Numbered from the stretch's first letter, positions 19,985 through 30,300 are shown. The stretch: DNA of 64,000 nucleotides from Myxocyprinus asiaticus (GCF_019703515.2 NC_059388.1:1377501-1441500), one strand, 5' to 3'. A program made the numbers and translations. The notes: generated by a model not told the origin, from the letters alone.

Positions 19985-21022
19985 CCCATCTATCTCCCTC
20001 CTATATGCACCATGATGATCCTCACTGAGAAGGAAATTTCAATCCTACCCCATTGTTATTTGGATCTCCAGGAGGCATTCAGCAAATTTAAGGCTACGCA
20101 GCTTCCCCCTCACCGTTCCTGTGACTGTGCCATTGACCTTCTGCCAGGCGCCTCTCCTCCACGTGGACGGATATACCCCTTATCTGAACCTGAGACTAAA
20201 GCCATGGAGGAGTACATTTCGGAATCCCTTGAAAAGGGATTCATTCGACCTTCCACTTCACCTGCTTCTGCTGCTTTCTTCTTTGTAGGAAAGAAGGATG
20301 GGGGTCTTTGTCCATGCATTGACTACCGAGGCCTGAACTCAGTTACTATCAAGTATTGCTATCTCATCCTTCTGGTACCAGCAGCATTAGAGCATCTAAG
20401 AAGCGCCAAGATCTACACCAAGCTAGATCTTCGTAATGCCTACAATTGAATCCGCATCCGGGAGGGGGATGAATGGAAGACAGCCTTTTCTACACACACT
20501 GGCCACTACGAATACCAGGTAATGCCTTTCGGACTTTCCAATAGTCCATCTGTCTTCCAAGCCTTTGTTAATGACATTGTTCATGATCTTATTGGCAAAT
20601 GGGTGATAGTCTACATCGATGACATTCTGATTTACTCTTCTTCCCTTGATGAGCACGTTCAACACGTCAGAGTGGTACTCAACTGCCTCATTCAACATCA
20701 ACTATACGCCAAGATGGAGAAATGTGAGTTTCACCAGTCAACCATCTCTTTCCTGGGGTATGTCATCTCCCCCGAGGGGGTCACCATGGACTCTTCCAAG
20801 GTACAGGCCATACTGAAGTGGCCACTACCGGTGTCTGTCAAGGAACTACAGCGCTTCCTTGGTTTTGCTAATTTCTCAAGATGGTTCATCCGAGGTTTCA
20901 GCTCGGTGGCTGCCCCACTCACCTCATTGCTCTGTGTTAAAGCCCAGAAACTAAACTGGACATCTCCTGCCCATCAAGCCTTCGATGACCTTCACCACTG
21001 CCCCCATTCTCCATCATCCTGA
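19985..21022 (+). pseudogene. Gypsy reverse transcriptase
   Basis: One frame from about 19985 to 21022 encodes the RT of a gypsy-type pol, with a single TGA at 20447-20449. Visible landmarks are [20 protein letters not shown] (start of RT), [20 protein letters not shown] (finger motif), [10 protein letters not shown] before the stop, then [13 protein letters not shown] and the catalytic YIDD (20612-20623), then [11 protein letters not shown] and [10 protein letters not shown] (thumb). All RT blocks are present; polymerisation of retroelement cDNA would be its role. A frameshift at about 20985-21020 moves the RNase H part to another frame. Protease should precede RT but is absent. Confidence 0.9.
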
Positions 21023-21430
21023 CCCCACTCGACCCTTCATGCCGGAAGTTGATGCCTTGGACTCAGGAGTTGGTGCGGTACTCTCCCAGCGACAAGGATC
21101 TCCCGCCAAACTCCATCCCTGTGCCTTCTACTCACACAAGTTATCAGCTGCTGAGAGAAATTATGATGTCGGCAACCATGAACTTTTGGCCATGAAGGTG
21201 GCTTTCGAGGAGTGGAGACACTGGCTGGAGGGAGCTTGTCATCCTTTTCTGGTGATCACAGATCATCGCAACCTGGAGTACATTCAGTCTGCCAAACGCT
21301 TAAATCCTCGTCAAGCTTGATGGTCTCTCTTCTTCTCCAGGTTCGATTTCACCATCACCTTTTGACCTGGCTCCAAGAACACCAAAGCCGACGCTCTGTC
21401 CTGCATTCATGGGTCCTCTACTGCAACAAC
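20985..21430 (+). pseudogene. Gypsy RNase H
   Basis: In the frame 20985-21320 the protein shows [40 protein letters not shown] and [19 protein letters not shown], ending [22 protein letters not shown]. These are the acidic residues and blocks of gypsy RNase H. The following TGA (21318-21320) stands where family members have Arg before Trp, so CGA to TGA is likely. Beyond it, another frame keeps SKNTKADALSC, the usual end of the domain. It would remove RNA from RNA-DNA hybrids during cDNA synthesis. Confidence 0.88.
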
Positions 21431-21519
21431 CCTATGACTTCCATTATCCCACCTACTCTCATTGTCACTTCCATAAAATGGGACATAATGGCTGACATCA
21501 CCCAAGCTCAGAACCAAGA

Positions 21520-22270
21520 ACCCACTCCTGCTGACTGCCCTCCAGATAAGGTCTTTGTTCACAGCTCCTTACGCAACAGAGTTCTACAGTGGGTTCATGA
21601 CTCGGCCTGCTCGGGACATCCAGGCGCTCAAGCTACTTGCAGGTTAGTGCAAAACAGGTTTTGGTGGGAGAACCTAGCGACCGAGGTCGCTGACTATGTA
21701 AAAAACTGCAATGTTTGTGCCACCTCTAAATCTATTCGACAGCTCCCTTCTGGTCTCCTTCAGCCTCTACCTGCTCCTTGATGTCCATGGTCCCGTATCG
21801 CCATAGATTTCATCACGAATCTACCCAACTCTCAAGGTTTTACTACCATCTTAACCGTGGTGGACCGCTTCTCTAAGGCCTGTAGATTCATCCCTCTGCC
21901 CAAGCTCCCCTCATCTATGGAATGTGCTGAGAACCTGTTTCAGTACGTCTTCCGCTTTTATGGCCTACCCGAAGACATTGTCTCTGACCAGGGTCCCCAA
22001 TTCACCTCTCGAGTCTGGTCAGCCTTCTTCAAACTGCTCAACATCAATGTGAGTCTAACCTCTGGTTACCATCCTCAATCCAACGATCAAGCCGAACGTC
22101 TTAATCAGGACCCTGGTAAATTCCTCCGGGCCTACTGTCAAGTCAACCAGCATGACTGGAGCCGTTTCCTGCCCTGGGCAGAATATACTCAGAACTTTCT
22201 GTTCAAACCAGCTACCGGAACCACGCCTTTCAAGTGCATCCTAGGTTTTCAACCTCCACTCTTTCTCTGA
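21520..22270 (+). pseudogene. Gypsy integrase, zinc-binding and D,D-35-E core
   Basis: The frame 21212-21781 ends with DSACSGHPGAQATCRLVQNR and CNVCATSKS, the HHCC zinc-binding domain. A TGA at 21779-21781 (another plausible CGA origin) precedes the core. In the same frame, the core has D1 in [10 protein letters not shown] (about 21800-21829), D2 in [10 protein letters not shown] and E in DQAERLNQ, with 35 residues between D2 and E as required for retroviral-type integrases. [15 protein letters not shown] marks the end of the core. A stop at 22268 follows. The role would be insertion of the linear cDNA in the nucleus. Confidence 0.9.
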
Positions 22271-22985
22271 TCCGGGGAGTCATCCGATGTACCTGCAGTC
22301 GACGACTGGATGCAGTGCAGCGAGGCTATCTGGGATCAAGCTCACGTCTACTTACAGCATGCCATTCGCCGACAGATTGAACAGGCCAATCTCCATCGGC
22401 GCCCTGGCCCTAACTATGCCCCTGGACAATGGGTTTGCTATCTACCCGAGATCTTCGTCTGCGACTCCTGTGCAAGAAACTAAGTCCCAGGTATGTAGGT
22501 CCTTTCAAAATTCTTCATCAAATCTATCCAGTATCATTCAAACTTCAGCTCCCTGCTAATTACCATGTTTCCCCCACCTTCCATTTTTCCCTGCTTAAAT
22601 CCATGGCACCTCCGAGAGAGGAGGGCCCTCAAGAACCCCAGAGACCCCTTCCATTCCTCATTGATGGATAGGAAGACTTTCGGGTACACAAGCACCTGGA
22701 CTCTCGACGCCGGGGTCGGACACTTCAACACTTGGTGGACTGGGAGGGCTATGGCTCTGAGGAGCATTCCTGGACTAATTCTGAGGACATTCTAAACCCG
22801 GCTCTCATCGCTGAATTCCACCACAATTTTCCTAACGTCACGCTCCCAGAGGTCAAGGTAGACTCCGACGCAGACAACCTTCTCATGTCAGGAGCCGTTC
22901 GCAGGGGAGGGGGTGGCTCTGTTACACCTGCGGCGCATGCTACCTCTCCTGTATGCTGCCAGAGGTCGCCATCCCCTGAGTATTA
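22271..22985 (+). pseudogene. Gypsy integrase C-terminus with chromodomain
   Basis: Three frames share this part. One has [19 protein letters not shown] and APGQWVCY (22355-22440). The frame 22429-22671 continues with [16 protein letters not shown] and [13 protein letters not shown], the usual GPF-linker and end of the integrase. The frame 22732-22986 has [16 protein letters not shown] and [16 protein letters not shown], a chromodomain with its aromatic and acidic residues. Chromodomains of this type guide integration to particular chromatin. At least two frameshifts break the reading. Confidence 0.88.
22903..22919 (+). promoter_or_regulatory. Polypurine tract
   Basis: The purine-rich GCAGGGGAGGGGGTGGCTC lies directly before the LTR start TGTTACA, the normal place for the plus-strand primer of an LTR retrotransposon. 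Confidence 0.8.
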
Positions 22986-23422
22986 ATATCTCACGAACTA
23001 CATTTCCCATAATCCTCCACTCAGACTGATTACTCTCACATCTGTTTCACATTAACTCTGGTTATTTAAGTTCCTTGTTTTCCCGCACACAGTGCGAAGT
23101 CTTGTTTGCCTTGTCAACATTTCTGAGCATTATTTACCCATCCTGTTTTCCCTGTGTTTTGACTCCTGCCTGTTTCTCGTGTTTCCCAGCCAGCTTGTGG
23201 TTTTTTGTGGATTTATTGCCTGTTTACCGGATTACCCCTCTGCCTATCGGATTTTCTTGGTTTGCCTTTCTGGACTGTCTGCCTGTGTACCGAACCCTTG
23301 CCTGCCTTTTGTTTACTATTGCTTGCCTTTTTGTTTTCCCTTTTATTTTGCTACTTTGTTTTACTATTTATACTGTTAATAAAACTGCACATGGATCTTA
23401 ACACCCCATCCTCGCTACAACA
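22920..23422 (+). repeat. 3' LTR of the gypsy element
   Basis: Begins TGTTACACC and ends CTACAACA, 503 bp. It contains a TATA-like TTATTTAAG at 23062-23070 and AATAAA at 23378-23383 close to its end. The middle matches the truncated 5' LTR. Short ORFs inside are shadows of T-rich LTR sequence. Confidence 0.88.
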
Positions 23423-23563
23423 TGTATGTACAATATACAAATCTGTTATATAAAGAAGCAAGGGAATGTAATGGCAGAAGAGGTGTGGTATGTTGGATAA
23501 ATATAAATAGACAAAGCTGTATATTGCACATTAATTATTTCTCAATGGGGCAGTTTTAACTCT

Positions 23564-24720
23564 TCATGAGATGGATAGCCTGAGGGAAAAAAACTTCCTG
23601 TGCCTGACAGTTCTGGTGCTCAGTGCTCTGTAATGCCTGCCAGAAGGCAACAGTTCAAAATGGTAGTAGACTGAGTGAGTGGGGTCCAGAGTGATTTTTC
23701 TGTGGCAGTTTGAACTTGTGAACCTCAAATTGCGAAGGAAGTACAACCTCTGCTGGGCCTTTTTCACAATGGAGAAATTGTGGGTCTCCCACTTCAGGTC
23801 CTGTGAGATGGTAGTGCCCAGGAGCCTGAATGACTCCACTGCTGCCACAGTGCTGTTTAGAATAGTGAGGAGGTCAATGTTGGGGTATTCCTCCTAAAGT
23901 CCACAATCATCTCCACCGTTTTGAGTGTGTTCAACTCCAGGTTGTTTTGACTACACCAGTGAGTCAACCTCCCTTCTGTATACAGACTCATCGTCATCTT
24001 GGATAAGGCCGATGACAGTAGTGTCATCTGCAAACTTCAGGAGCTTGACAGATGGGTCCTTGGCAGTGCAGTCATTTGTATACAGGGAGTAGTGGGGAGA
24101 GCACACATCCCTGGTTGTACATGATTGTACATGTGCTGTAAATGAATTTCCCCTGTCTCACTAGCTGCTGCCTGTCTGTCTGTCAGAAAGCTGGTGATCT
24201 ACTGACAGACAGACGTGGGAACCAATAGTTGGCGTAATTTATTCTGGAGAATAGCTGGGATGATGGTGTTGAAAGCTGAACTGAAGTCACAAAAAGGATC
24301 CTTGCATATGTCCCTGGTCTGTCCAGATGTTGCAGGATATGATGCAGTCCCATGTTGACCTGTTTGCTCAATAAGCAAATTGAAGGTGATCTAGAAAGGG
24401 TCCAGTGATGTCCTTCAGGTGGGCCGACACCAGTCTCTCAAATGACTTCATGACCACAGACGTCAGAGCAAAAGGTCTGTAGTCAATAAGTCTCGTGATT
24501 TTGGGTTCCTTTAGGACAGGAATGATGATTGAGCGTTTGAAGCAGCATGGGACTTCCCACTGCTCCAGTGATCTATTGAAGATCAGTGTGAAGATGGGGG
24601 CCAGCTGGTTAGCACAGGATTTTAGACAAGTGGCTTAGACACCATCTGGGCCCTGTGCTTTCCTTGTCTCTTTTTTTTCAGAAGACATGGCATACGTCCT
24701 CTTCACAGATCTTAAGTGCA
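23564..24720 (-). pseudogene. L2 LINE reverse transcriptase remnants
   Basis: The complement of 24009-24037 encodes KFADDTTVIG, the catalytic box (FADD) of L2-clade RTs. Nearby on the same strand are YRREVDSL-like and NNLELNTLKTVEMIVDFRR (about 23895-23980). The terminal frame 23848-23564 reads ESFRLLGTTISQDLKWETHN and LLPSGRHYRALSTRTVRHRK, the conserved C-terminal region. Many stops and shifts separate the pieces. Confidence 0.85.
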
Positions 24721-25069
24721 GGTTGAGTAGCAGGAGGGGGCAGGAGGGGCCTCTTTTACCTGACGAAGCTGCCTGAGCTTTGCTGTAAACCACAGTTTGT
24801 CATTGTTGTATGTTAAAAGTCCTAGTAGGAATGCACATATCCTCACAGAAACTGATATATGATGTCACAGTATCTGTGAGCTCGTCCAGATTGGTGTCTG
24901 CAGCCTCAAATACACTCCAATCAGTGCAGTCAAAGCAGGCTTGTAGTTCCAGCTCTGCTTCATTGGTCCATCATTTTACAGTCTTTATTACAGGTTTATC
25001 TGATTTTAGTTTCTGCCTGTAGGTTGGAAGAAGATGAACCAGACAATGATCAGAGAGTCCCAGAGCTGC

Positions 25070-25396
25070 TCAAGGGACAGAACGATATGCATCATTTATT
25101 GTTGTGTAGCAATGATCCAGTATATTTCTGTCTCTGGTTCGGCATGTAATGTGCTGTTTGTATTTGGGCAGTTCACGTGTGAGGTTTGCTTTGTTAAAAT
25201 CCCCAAGAATAATAATAACTGAGCCTGGGTATTGTTGTTCCGTGTCTGTGATTTGATCAGCCAGCTGTTGCAGTGCTGTGTTCACGCACGCGTGTGACAG
25301 GATATAAACACTCACCAGAATAAATGAGGAAAACTCCCGCGGCGAGTAGAAAGGCTTACAGTTAATAAAGAGTGCTTCCAAATTAGGACAGCACAT
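25070..25396 (-). pseudogene. L2 LINE endonuclease C-terminal part
   Basis: The minus-strand frame contains SPREFSSFILVSVYILSHAC, then VIIILGDFNKANL, then RDRNILDHCYTTINDAYRSV. GDFN is the metal-binding box of APE-type endonucleases of non-LTR retrotransposons; the DHCY segment precedes the SDH box, which falls beyond a stop. The N-terminal half with the first catalytic Asn and Glu is missing. In an intact element it would nick target DNA to prime reverse transcription. Confidence 0.85.
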
Positions 25397-25535
25397 CTTT
25401 AATGTTGTTACATCTGTACACCAACTTTCATTGATGTAAAAGCATGTTCCACCGCCTCTTGTTTTATCATAAACCTAGTTTGTCCGGCTCAGCTGAACCA
25501 TTAGAATCAGACTGGCTGTCAGATGTGTGTAGATA

Positions 25536-26455
25536 CACTATAGTGCCAAAAGTATTCGCTCATCTGCCTTTAGACGCATATGGACTTAAGTGACATCCCA
25601 TTCTTAATCCATAGGGTTTAATATGACGTTGGCCCACCCTTTGCAGCTATAACAGCTTCAACTTTTCTGGGAAGGCTTTCCACAAGGTTTAGGAGTGTGT
25701 TTATGGGAATTTTTGACCATTCTTCCAGAAGCGCATTTGTGAGGTCAGACACTGATGTTGGACGAGAAGGCCTGGCTTGCAGTCTTCGCTCTAATTCATC
25801 CCAAAGGTGCTCTATCGGGTTGAGGTCAGGACTCTGTGCAGGCCAGTCAAGTTCTTCCACACCAAACTCGCTCATCCATGTCTTTATGGACCTTGCTTTG
25901 TGCACTGGTGCGCAGTCATGTTGGAACAGGAAGGGGCCATCCCCAAACTTTTCCCACAAAGTTGGGAGCATGGAATTGTCCAAAATCTCTTGGTATGCTG
26001 AAGCATTCAGAGTTCCTTTCACTGGAACTAAGGGGCCAAGCCCAGCTCCTGAAAAACAACCCCACACCATAATCCCCCCTCCACCAAACTTCACAGCTGG
26101 CACAATGCAGTCAGACAAGTACTGTTCTCCTGGCAACCGCCAAACCCAGACTCATCCATCAGATTGCCAGATGGAGAAGCGTGATTCGTCACTCCAGAGA
26201 ACGAGTCTCCACTGCTCTAGAGTCCAGTGGCGGCGTGCTTTACACCACTGCATCCGACACTTTGCATTGCACTTGGTGATATATGGCTTGGATGCAGCTG
26301 CTCGGCCATGGAAACCCATTCCATGAAGCTCTCTACGCACTGTTCTTGAGCTAATCTGAAGGCCACATGAACTTTGGAGGTTTGTAGCGATTGACTCTGC
26401 AGAAAGTTGCCGACCTCTGCGCACTATGCACCTCAGCATCCGTTGACCCTGCTCT
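25536..26455 (-). mobile_element. Tc1 element truncated at its 5' side (Tc1-d)
   Basis: One terminus, CACTATAGTGCCAAAAGTAT, follows a TA at 25534-25535. The transposase lies on the minus strand. The other end is lost at about 26455, exactly where a tRNA-derived SINE begins; Tc1 sequence does not resume after the SINE, so this is not a simple insertion. Confidence 0.85.
25618..26440 (-). pseudogene. Tc1 transposase, N-terminus missing, one stop
   Basis: On the minus strand the frame starts within the DNA-binding domain (MLRCIVRRGRQLSAESIATN) and reaches D1 in LWSDESRFSIW, then a TGA at 26152-26154. The same frame resumes ([15 protein letters not shown]) and shows [14 protein letters not shown]2 in [11 protein letters not shown], and E in [16 protein letters not shown], with 34 residues between D2 and E. 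The end [12 protein letters not shown] is the typical C-terminus. The stop sits where family members have Arg (DGRVWVW), so CGA to TGA is likely. About 60-70 N-terminal residues are absent because of the truncation at the SINE. Confidence 0.9.
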
Positions 26456-26957
26456 GGGTAGCTCAGCAAGTAAAGAGGCTGACTACCAAACCTGGAGTCG
26501 CAAGTTCGAATCTAGGGCATGCTGAGTGACTCCAGTCAGGTTTCCTAAGCAAACAATTGGCCCAGTTGCTAGGGTGGGTAGAGTCACGTTGGGTTAACCT
26601 CCTCGTGGTCGCTATAATGTGTGGTTCTTGCTCTCGGTGGGGCACATGGTGAGTTGTGCGTGGATGCCGCGGAGAATAGCGTGAAGCCTCCACATGCATT
26701 AGGTCTCCGCAGTAATGCACTCAAAAAGCCTCGTGATAAGATGCGCGGATTGACGGTCTCAGACATGGAGGCAACTGAGATTCGTCCTCCGCCACCCGGA
26801 TTGAGGTGAGTCACTACACCACCATGAGGACTTAGAGCATATTGGGAATTGGGCATTCCAATTTGGGGGGAAAAGGGGAGAAAATTTCACGTTGGACAGC
26901 AGAGGCTGTCTCAGCTGTGCCCAACTCCAATAGGGACGTGGATGGGGGGTGAAAAAG
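26456..26957 (+). mobile_element. tRNA-derived SINE, copy 1
   Basis: The head GGGTAGCTCAGCAAGTAAAG resembles a Pol III A box and CAAGTTCGAATCTAGG the B box, in tRNA-like spacing. A long body follows (CCTCCTCGTGGTCGCTATAA, GATTGACGGTCTCAGACATG, CCGGATTGAGGTGAGTCACT) ending in a GGGGGGAAAAGGGG-rich tail region. The same body is found inverted at 57205-57645. No flanking duplication could be matched because the left side is a junction with the Tc1. Confidence 0.88.
26462..26518 (+). promoter_or_regulatory. Internal Pol III promoter (A and B boxes) of SINE copy 1
   Basis: TAGCTCAGCAAGTAAAGAGG is A-box-like and AGTTCGAATC is a B-box match, about 35 bp apart, as in tRNA genes. It would drive SINE RNA synthesis if active. 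Confidence 0.7.
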
Positions 26958-27640
26958 AAAGGCAGCTTTCTAATGTTATAATTATTATGTTACTATGAAC
27001 TCTAAAGATCGTGGAAAGAGAGCGCTATGTGCAGTGTATCCATTTGAATTACCATGATTGGTCTCCACATTAAGAAGCTTCAAAACAACATTTATTATTT
27101 GAATTTTACGATAACATTTACATGGTTTGAAAGCTGAAAATAAAAACATAATTAATCACAAAACAGTCAGAAACGTGTTTTGGTCTAAAATTACATTTCT
27201 ATATAAACAGCCCATTGCGACTTCAGACTCAACATGATAGAACACATCACATTCAAAACAACCCAGTTAATTCATTAAACATCTTACCTTTTAGAATTTA
27301 AGACAACTAAGAGGTTATTCTAACTTTAAAATGTTATTTATGATGATTTTTAAGAAAAAAAATTTTTTTTCGGGAATACAAAACATTCGTAACTTTTTTC
27401 TTAAGTTAGAAATTAAGAAGAAAATGGTAGTTAAGAAGAATTTTCTTCTTAAGAATGTTTTGTGAATCCGGCTCCTGAACACTGCTGGCAGGAACTTCCC
27501 CACTGCAGTCTTTCCAGAAGAAGAGTGCAGTGTGTAGGAGTTTTCACAGGCATCACGCTTAACAGTAGCTCCCTTCCAGGTTTTGCCAATCTGCTTGGGT
27601 TCGACTTCCAACACAGACTCGGAGGATGTCTTTGATACTG
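26958..27640. other. Anonymous DNA with an inverted-repeat-rich patch
   Basis: At 27300-27475 the sequence is rich in CTTAAG and GAAGAA/TTCTTC words and ends AATGTTTTGTGAATCCGGC, similar to a common fish MITE end. The overlapping minus ORF 27315-27722 has no known domain. Confidence 0.4.
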
Positions 27641-27647
27641 GTGGACT

Positions 27648-27929
27648 ATGTGGTGTTATCAGAAAGGCAAGACAGGCACTGCCGAATGGCCAAAGATTGT
27701 CTACTCTGATGGCCAGTTCCACGAGGTCATCAAGCCACAGTATGGGAAGTTACAGTATGTAGATCTCAGGGGGTTGGGGTGGAGAGGTGCGGGGAAGCAG
27801 CGTGAGCAGCATGGGCAGTGGCAAAGGCAGCAGAGGAACCTAAATCAGGAGGAACATGGAGCTGTTAAGATTGTAGCATCAGGGCCAGAGGAAGAGAAGA
27901 CCAAAATGTGGATCTGGACCATATACTAG
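27648..27929 (+). other. Unidentified short ORF
   Basis: A 93-codon plus-strand ORF with a first half that looks protein-like (YQKGKTGTAEWPKIVYSDGQ and a following VIKPQYGKL segment) and a second half of low-complexity R, Q, G, E. I do not recognise it. It directly precedes the second gypsy remnant but does not resemble gypsy gag or pol. It could be a captured exon fragment, part of a mobile element, or chance. Confidence 0.25.
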
Positions 27930-27971
27930 TCTTCTCCCGATCCGGCATGTCAGGCAAGTTCCAGTGGCTGC

Positions 27972-28200
27972 TTGAGAACCAACTTTTCATTAAGGCAGAT
28001 AAATGTGCTGTGTGCCTTCCATGCGCAGTTGGTTCCATTCCTGGGGTTTATCATCTCCTCTGAGGTGGTCCGTGTGGATCTAGCCAAGATGAGGACCATC
28101 TCTGAGTGGCCAGCCTCAGATTCTCGCAAGACCAAGCAGAGGTTTCTGGGGTTCGCCAATTTTTTTAGACATTTCATTAGAAACTATAGCCAACTGGTCA
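27972..28200 (+). pseudogene. Displaced gypsy RT thumb fragment
   Basis: Reads VPFLGFIISSEVVRVDLAKM and [20 protein letters not shown], the segment normally found after the YxDD box. The same region occurs a second time at 29090-29260 ([20 protein letters not shown]), so here it is out of place, upstream of the RT start. Confidence 0.8.
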
Positions 28201-28375
28201 CCCCTTTGTATCAGGATATCTGGTTGATCTGTGGGTGTGTCATTCTGTTATGTCGTGCTTCCCGCTTTCCTCACGTTTGCTGTTTGGGGCTCCATTTCTT
28301 CATGGAGTTCTTATTGCCTTGAGCATTATCTGGGAACTGCAACTTCTCCTGTCTTGTCTTCTTCTGTGTTTCAGG

Positions 28376-29227
28376 TCGAACCGGCAGATCTGACTGGAGA
28401 TCCGGACGATTACTACGACCTGGCAGGGGTGTTCAGCCAGTCCCGGGCTGCATCTCTCCCACCGCATCGCCTGTATTACTGTGCAGTGGATCTGCTGCCA
28501 GGAACTTCTCCACCATGGGGCTGACTTTATTCCTTGTGTGGTCCCAAGAAGGAGGCCATTGATAGGTACATCGAAGGAGTCTCTGGCACCGGGGCTCATC
28601 TACACTTCCTCATCCCGGCTGGTGCAGGATTCTTTTTTGTGGGGAAGAAGGCGCTTTGCCCCTGCATCATTTGTTGGGGGCTGAATGGCATTACCATTAA
28701 AAACAGGTATCCGTTACCTTTGATGTCTTCAGCTTTCAAGTTGTTGCAGGGGGCGACAGTTTTTTCAAAATCGCACTTGCGCAACACCTATCACCTTGTG
28801 CGGAAGAGGGAGGGGGATGATTGGAAGATGGCTTTCAACTCCCTTATGGAGCATTTTGAGTATTTATTCATGGCCTTCTGCTTGACCAATGCCCCGGCCA
28901 TCTTACAGACTTTTGTGAACAACGTACTGCGAGATATGGTCAATCGGTTTGTTTTTGTGTACCTGGATGACATACTGATCTTCTCTCAGTCTCTCCAGGA
29001 GCACACTCAGCACATCTACCAAGTTCTCCAGAGGCTCCTCGAGTACCAGCTGTACGTTAAGGCGGAGAAGTGTCAGTTCCACGCACAGTCAGTTCCGTTC
29101 CTGGGGTTTGTAGTCTCCTCCGAGGGGATTCGCGTGGATCCTGACAAGGTAAGGGCTGTTTTCAGTTGGCCAATCCCTGATTCCCGCATGGCCCTGCAGA
29201 GGTTTCTGGGATTCGTCCAACTTTTAT
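28376..29227 (+). pseudogene. Gypsy RT of the second copy
   Basis: The first frame (to 28524) has [20 protein letters not shown] and [14 protein letters not shown], then a stop; the frame 28534-29229 follows with [52 protein letters not shown] and the catalytic YLDD (28960-28971), then [15 protein letters not shown] and LQRFLGF. The usual motifs DYRGLN and GLTNAP are altered (CWGLN, CLTNAP), and the first frame break lies at about 28520. It is a decayed polymerase. Confidence 0.85.
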
Positions 29228-29257
29228 AAATAAGAATTACAGCCAGGTTGCTGCTCC

Positions 29258-29760
29258 ATGATTGATTTTGCCTCCACCGAGAAACCATTTCTGTGGTCGG
29301 CCAGTTCCCAAGCGGCCTTTGATAAGCTTAGATCCCTGTTTACCTCAGTGCCAATTCCCATTTTCCCTGACCCATCTCATCATTTTGTGATGGAGGTAGA
29401 TGCATCAGAAGTAGGCGTCGGAGAAGTCCTCTCACAACAGTCTCTTTCAAATGGTTTAACTCACCCCTGTGCCTTTTTCTCTCACTGTCTCTCACAGGCT
29501 GAATGGAACTATGACATTGGCAATCGGGAGCTGTTGGCAGTTAAGCTGGCTTTAGAGGGGTGGCGCCACTGGTTGGAGGGAGCTAAGGAATCTTTTGTGG
29601 TCTGGATGGACCATAAGAACCTGGAGTACATTCAATTGGCCAAGAGGCTGAACTCCCGTCTGGCCTGTTGGGCACTTTCTTTGTTTGATTTTTTCATCTC
29701 GTACCAAAAATACTAAGCCAAACGCACTCTCTCGGGTGTTTCTGGGGTCCAAGCATCTGG
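29258..29760 (+). pseudogene. Gypsy RNase H of the second copy
   Basis: Shows [20 protein letters not shown] (the lead-in), [58 protein letters not shown] and [19 protein letters not shown]. The Asp in V(M/V)EVDAS and in MDHKN are the expected catalytic positions. A shift at about 29690 puts [12 protein letters not shown] (end of the domain) in another frame. Confidence 0.85.
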
Positions 29761-29906
29761 TCTGTCCCGATCCATCATCTCTCCCACTCAGGTGGTGGTG
29801 GTGGTCTCGTGGCAGATCGAGGCTTGGCTCAAGGGAGCGCTCAGGACAGTGCTTGCTCAGAGGGGGTGTCCGGGGGGGGGGGGTTGTTGTTTGTTCCTGA
29901 GTCCGT

Positions 29907-30300
29907 TTGATCACCGGTTCTCCAGTGGAGCCATGCCTCCAATATTGCATCCCATATTGTCATCCAGGAGTCAGGCGCACTTTGGCACTGGTGTGTCAGA
30001 GGTTCTGGTGGCCGACAGTGTGTAGAGATGTCTGTTGGTTCGTGGCGGCCTGTTCTATCTTTGCTCAAAACAAGTCGCCCACCTGCCGGTCTCCTCCAGC
30101 CCCTTTCTATCCCCTTCCGTCCCTGTTCCCTTATTGCCCTTGACTTTGTTACTGGTCTTCCCCCTTCCCTGGGCAATACCGTGGTATTAACGGTGGTGGA
30201 CCATTTCCACTTCATTATCCTCCCTAAACTTCCCTTTGCCCAAGAGACGGCGACCGTTGTTGTGGACCACGTCTTCTGTATCCATGGCCTCCCGGAGGAT
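29907..30300 (+). pseudogene. Gypsy integrase N-terminal part of the second copy
   Basis: The frame 29907-30143 includes [20 protein letters not shown] and [11 protein letters not shown], the zinc-binding region with one of its Cys apparently changed. The frame 30028-30402 gives [20 protein letters not shown] (D1 of the core) and [14 protein letters not shown], then breaks before the second catalytic Asp and joins [16 protein letters not shown], an RNase H-like lead-in from another place. Confidence 0.8.

Larger units (their letters stand above)
19655..23422 (+). mobile_element. Ty3/gypsy chromovirus-type retrotransposon, gag deleted
   Basis: A 3' LTR (22920-23422) and a truncated 5' LTR fragment (about 19655-19887) bracket a pol region with RT, RNase H, zinc-binding integrase and a C-terminal chromodomain. 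Presence of the chromodomain places it among chromoviruses. Between the 5' LTR fragment and RT only about 100 bp remain, so the primer-binding site, gag and protease are missing. A polypurine tract sits right before the 3' LTR. Because the 5' LTR is truncated on both sides, no TSD can be read. Confidence 0.9.
23430..25530 (-). mobile_element. L2-clade LINE, 5' truncated and internally deleted
   Basis: On the minus strand, from high to low coordinates, the order is endonuclease end (25396-25070), a linker, RT core (about 24900-23900) and RT C-terminal tail (23848-23564). The sequence is the common fish L2-type LINE with a FADD RT box. Parts are deleted compared with complete elements (for example between the RT palm and the tail near 23700-23720). 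It lies head-to-tail against the gypsy 3' LTR. Confidence 0.85.

Noticed and set aside
25697..26326. 209-codon plus ORF
   Set aside because: Antisense shadow of the Tc1-d transposase, which shows the catalytic motifs on the minus strand.
26462..26520. Functional tRNA gene
   Set aside because: A and B boxes are present but the acceptor stem and cloverleaf do not close, and the sequence continues into a long SINE body shared with 57205-57645.
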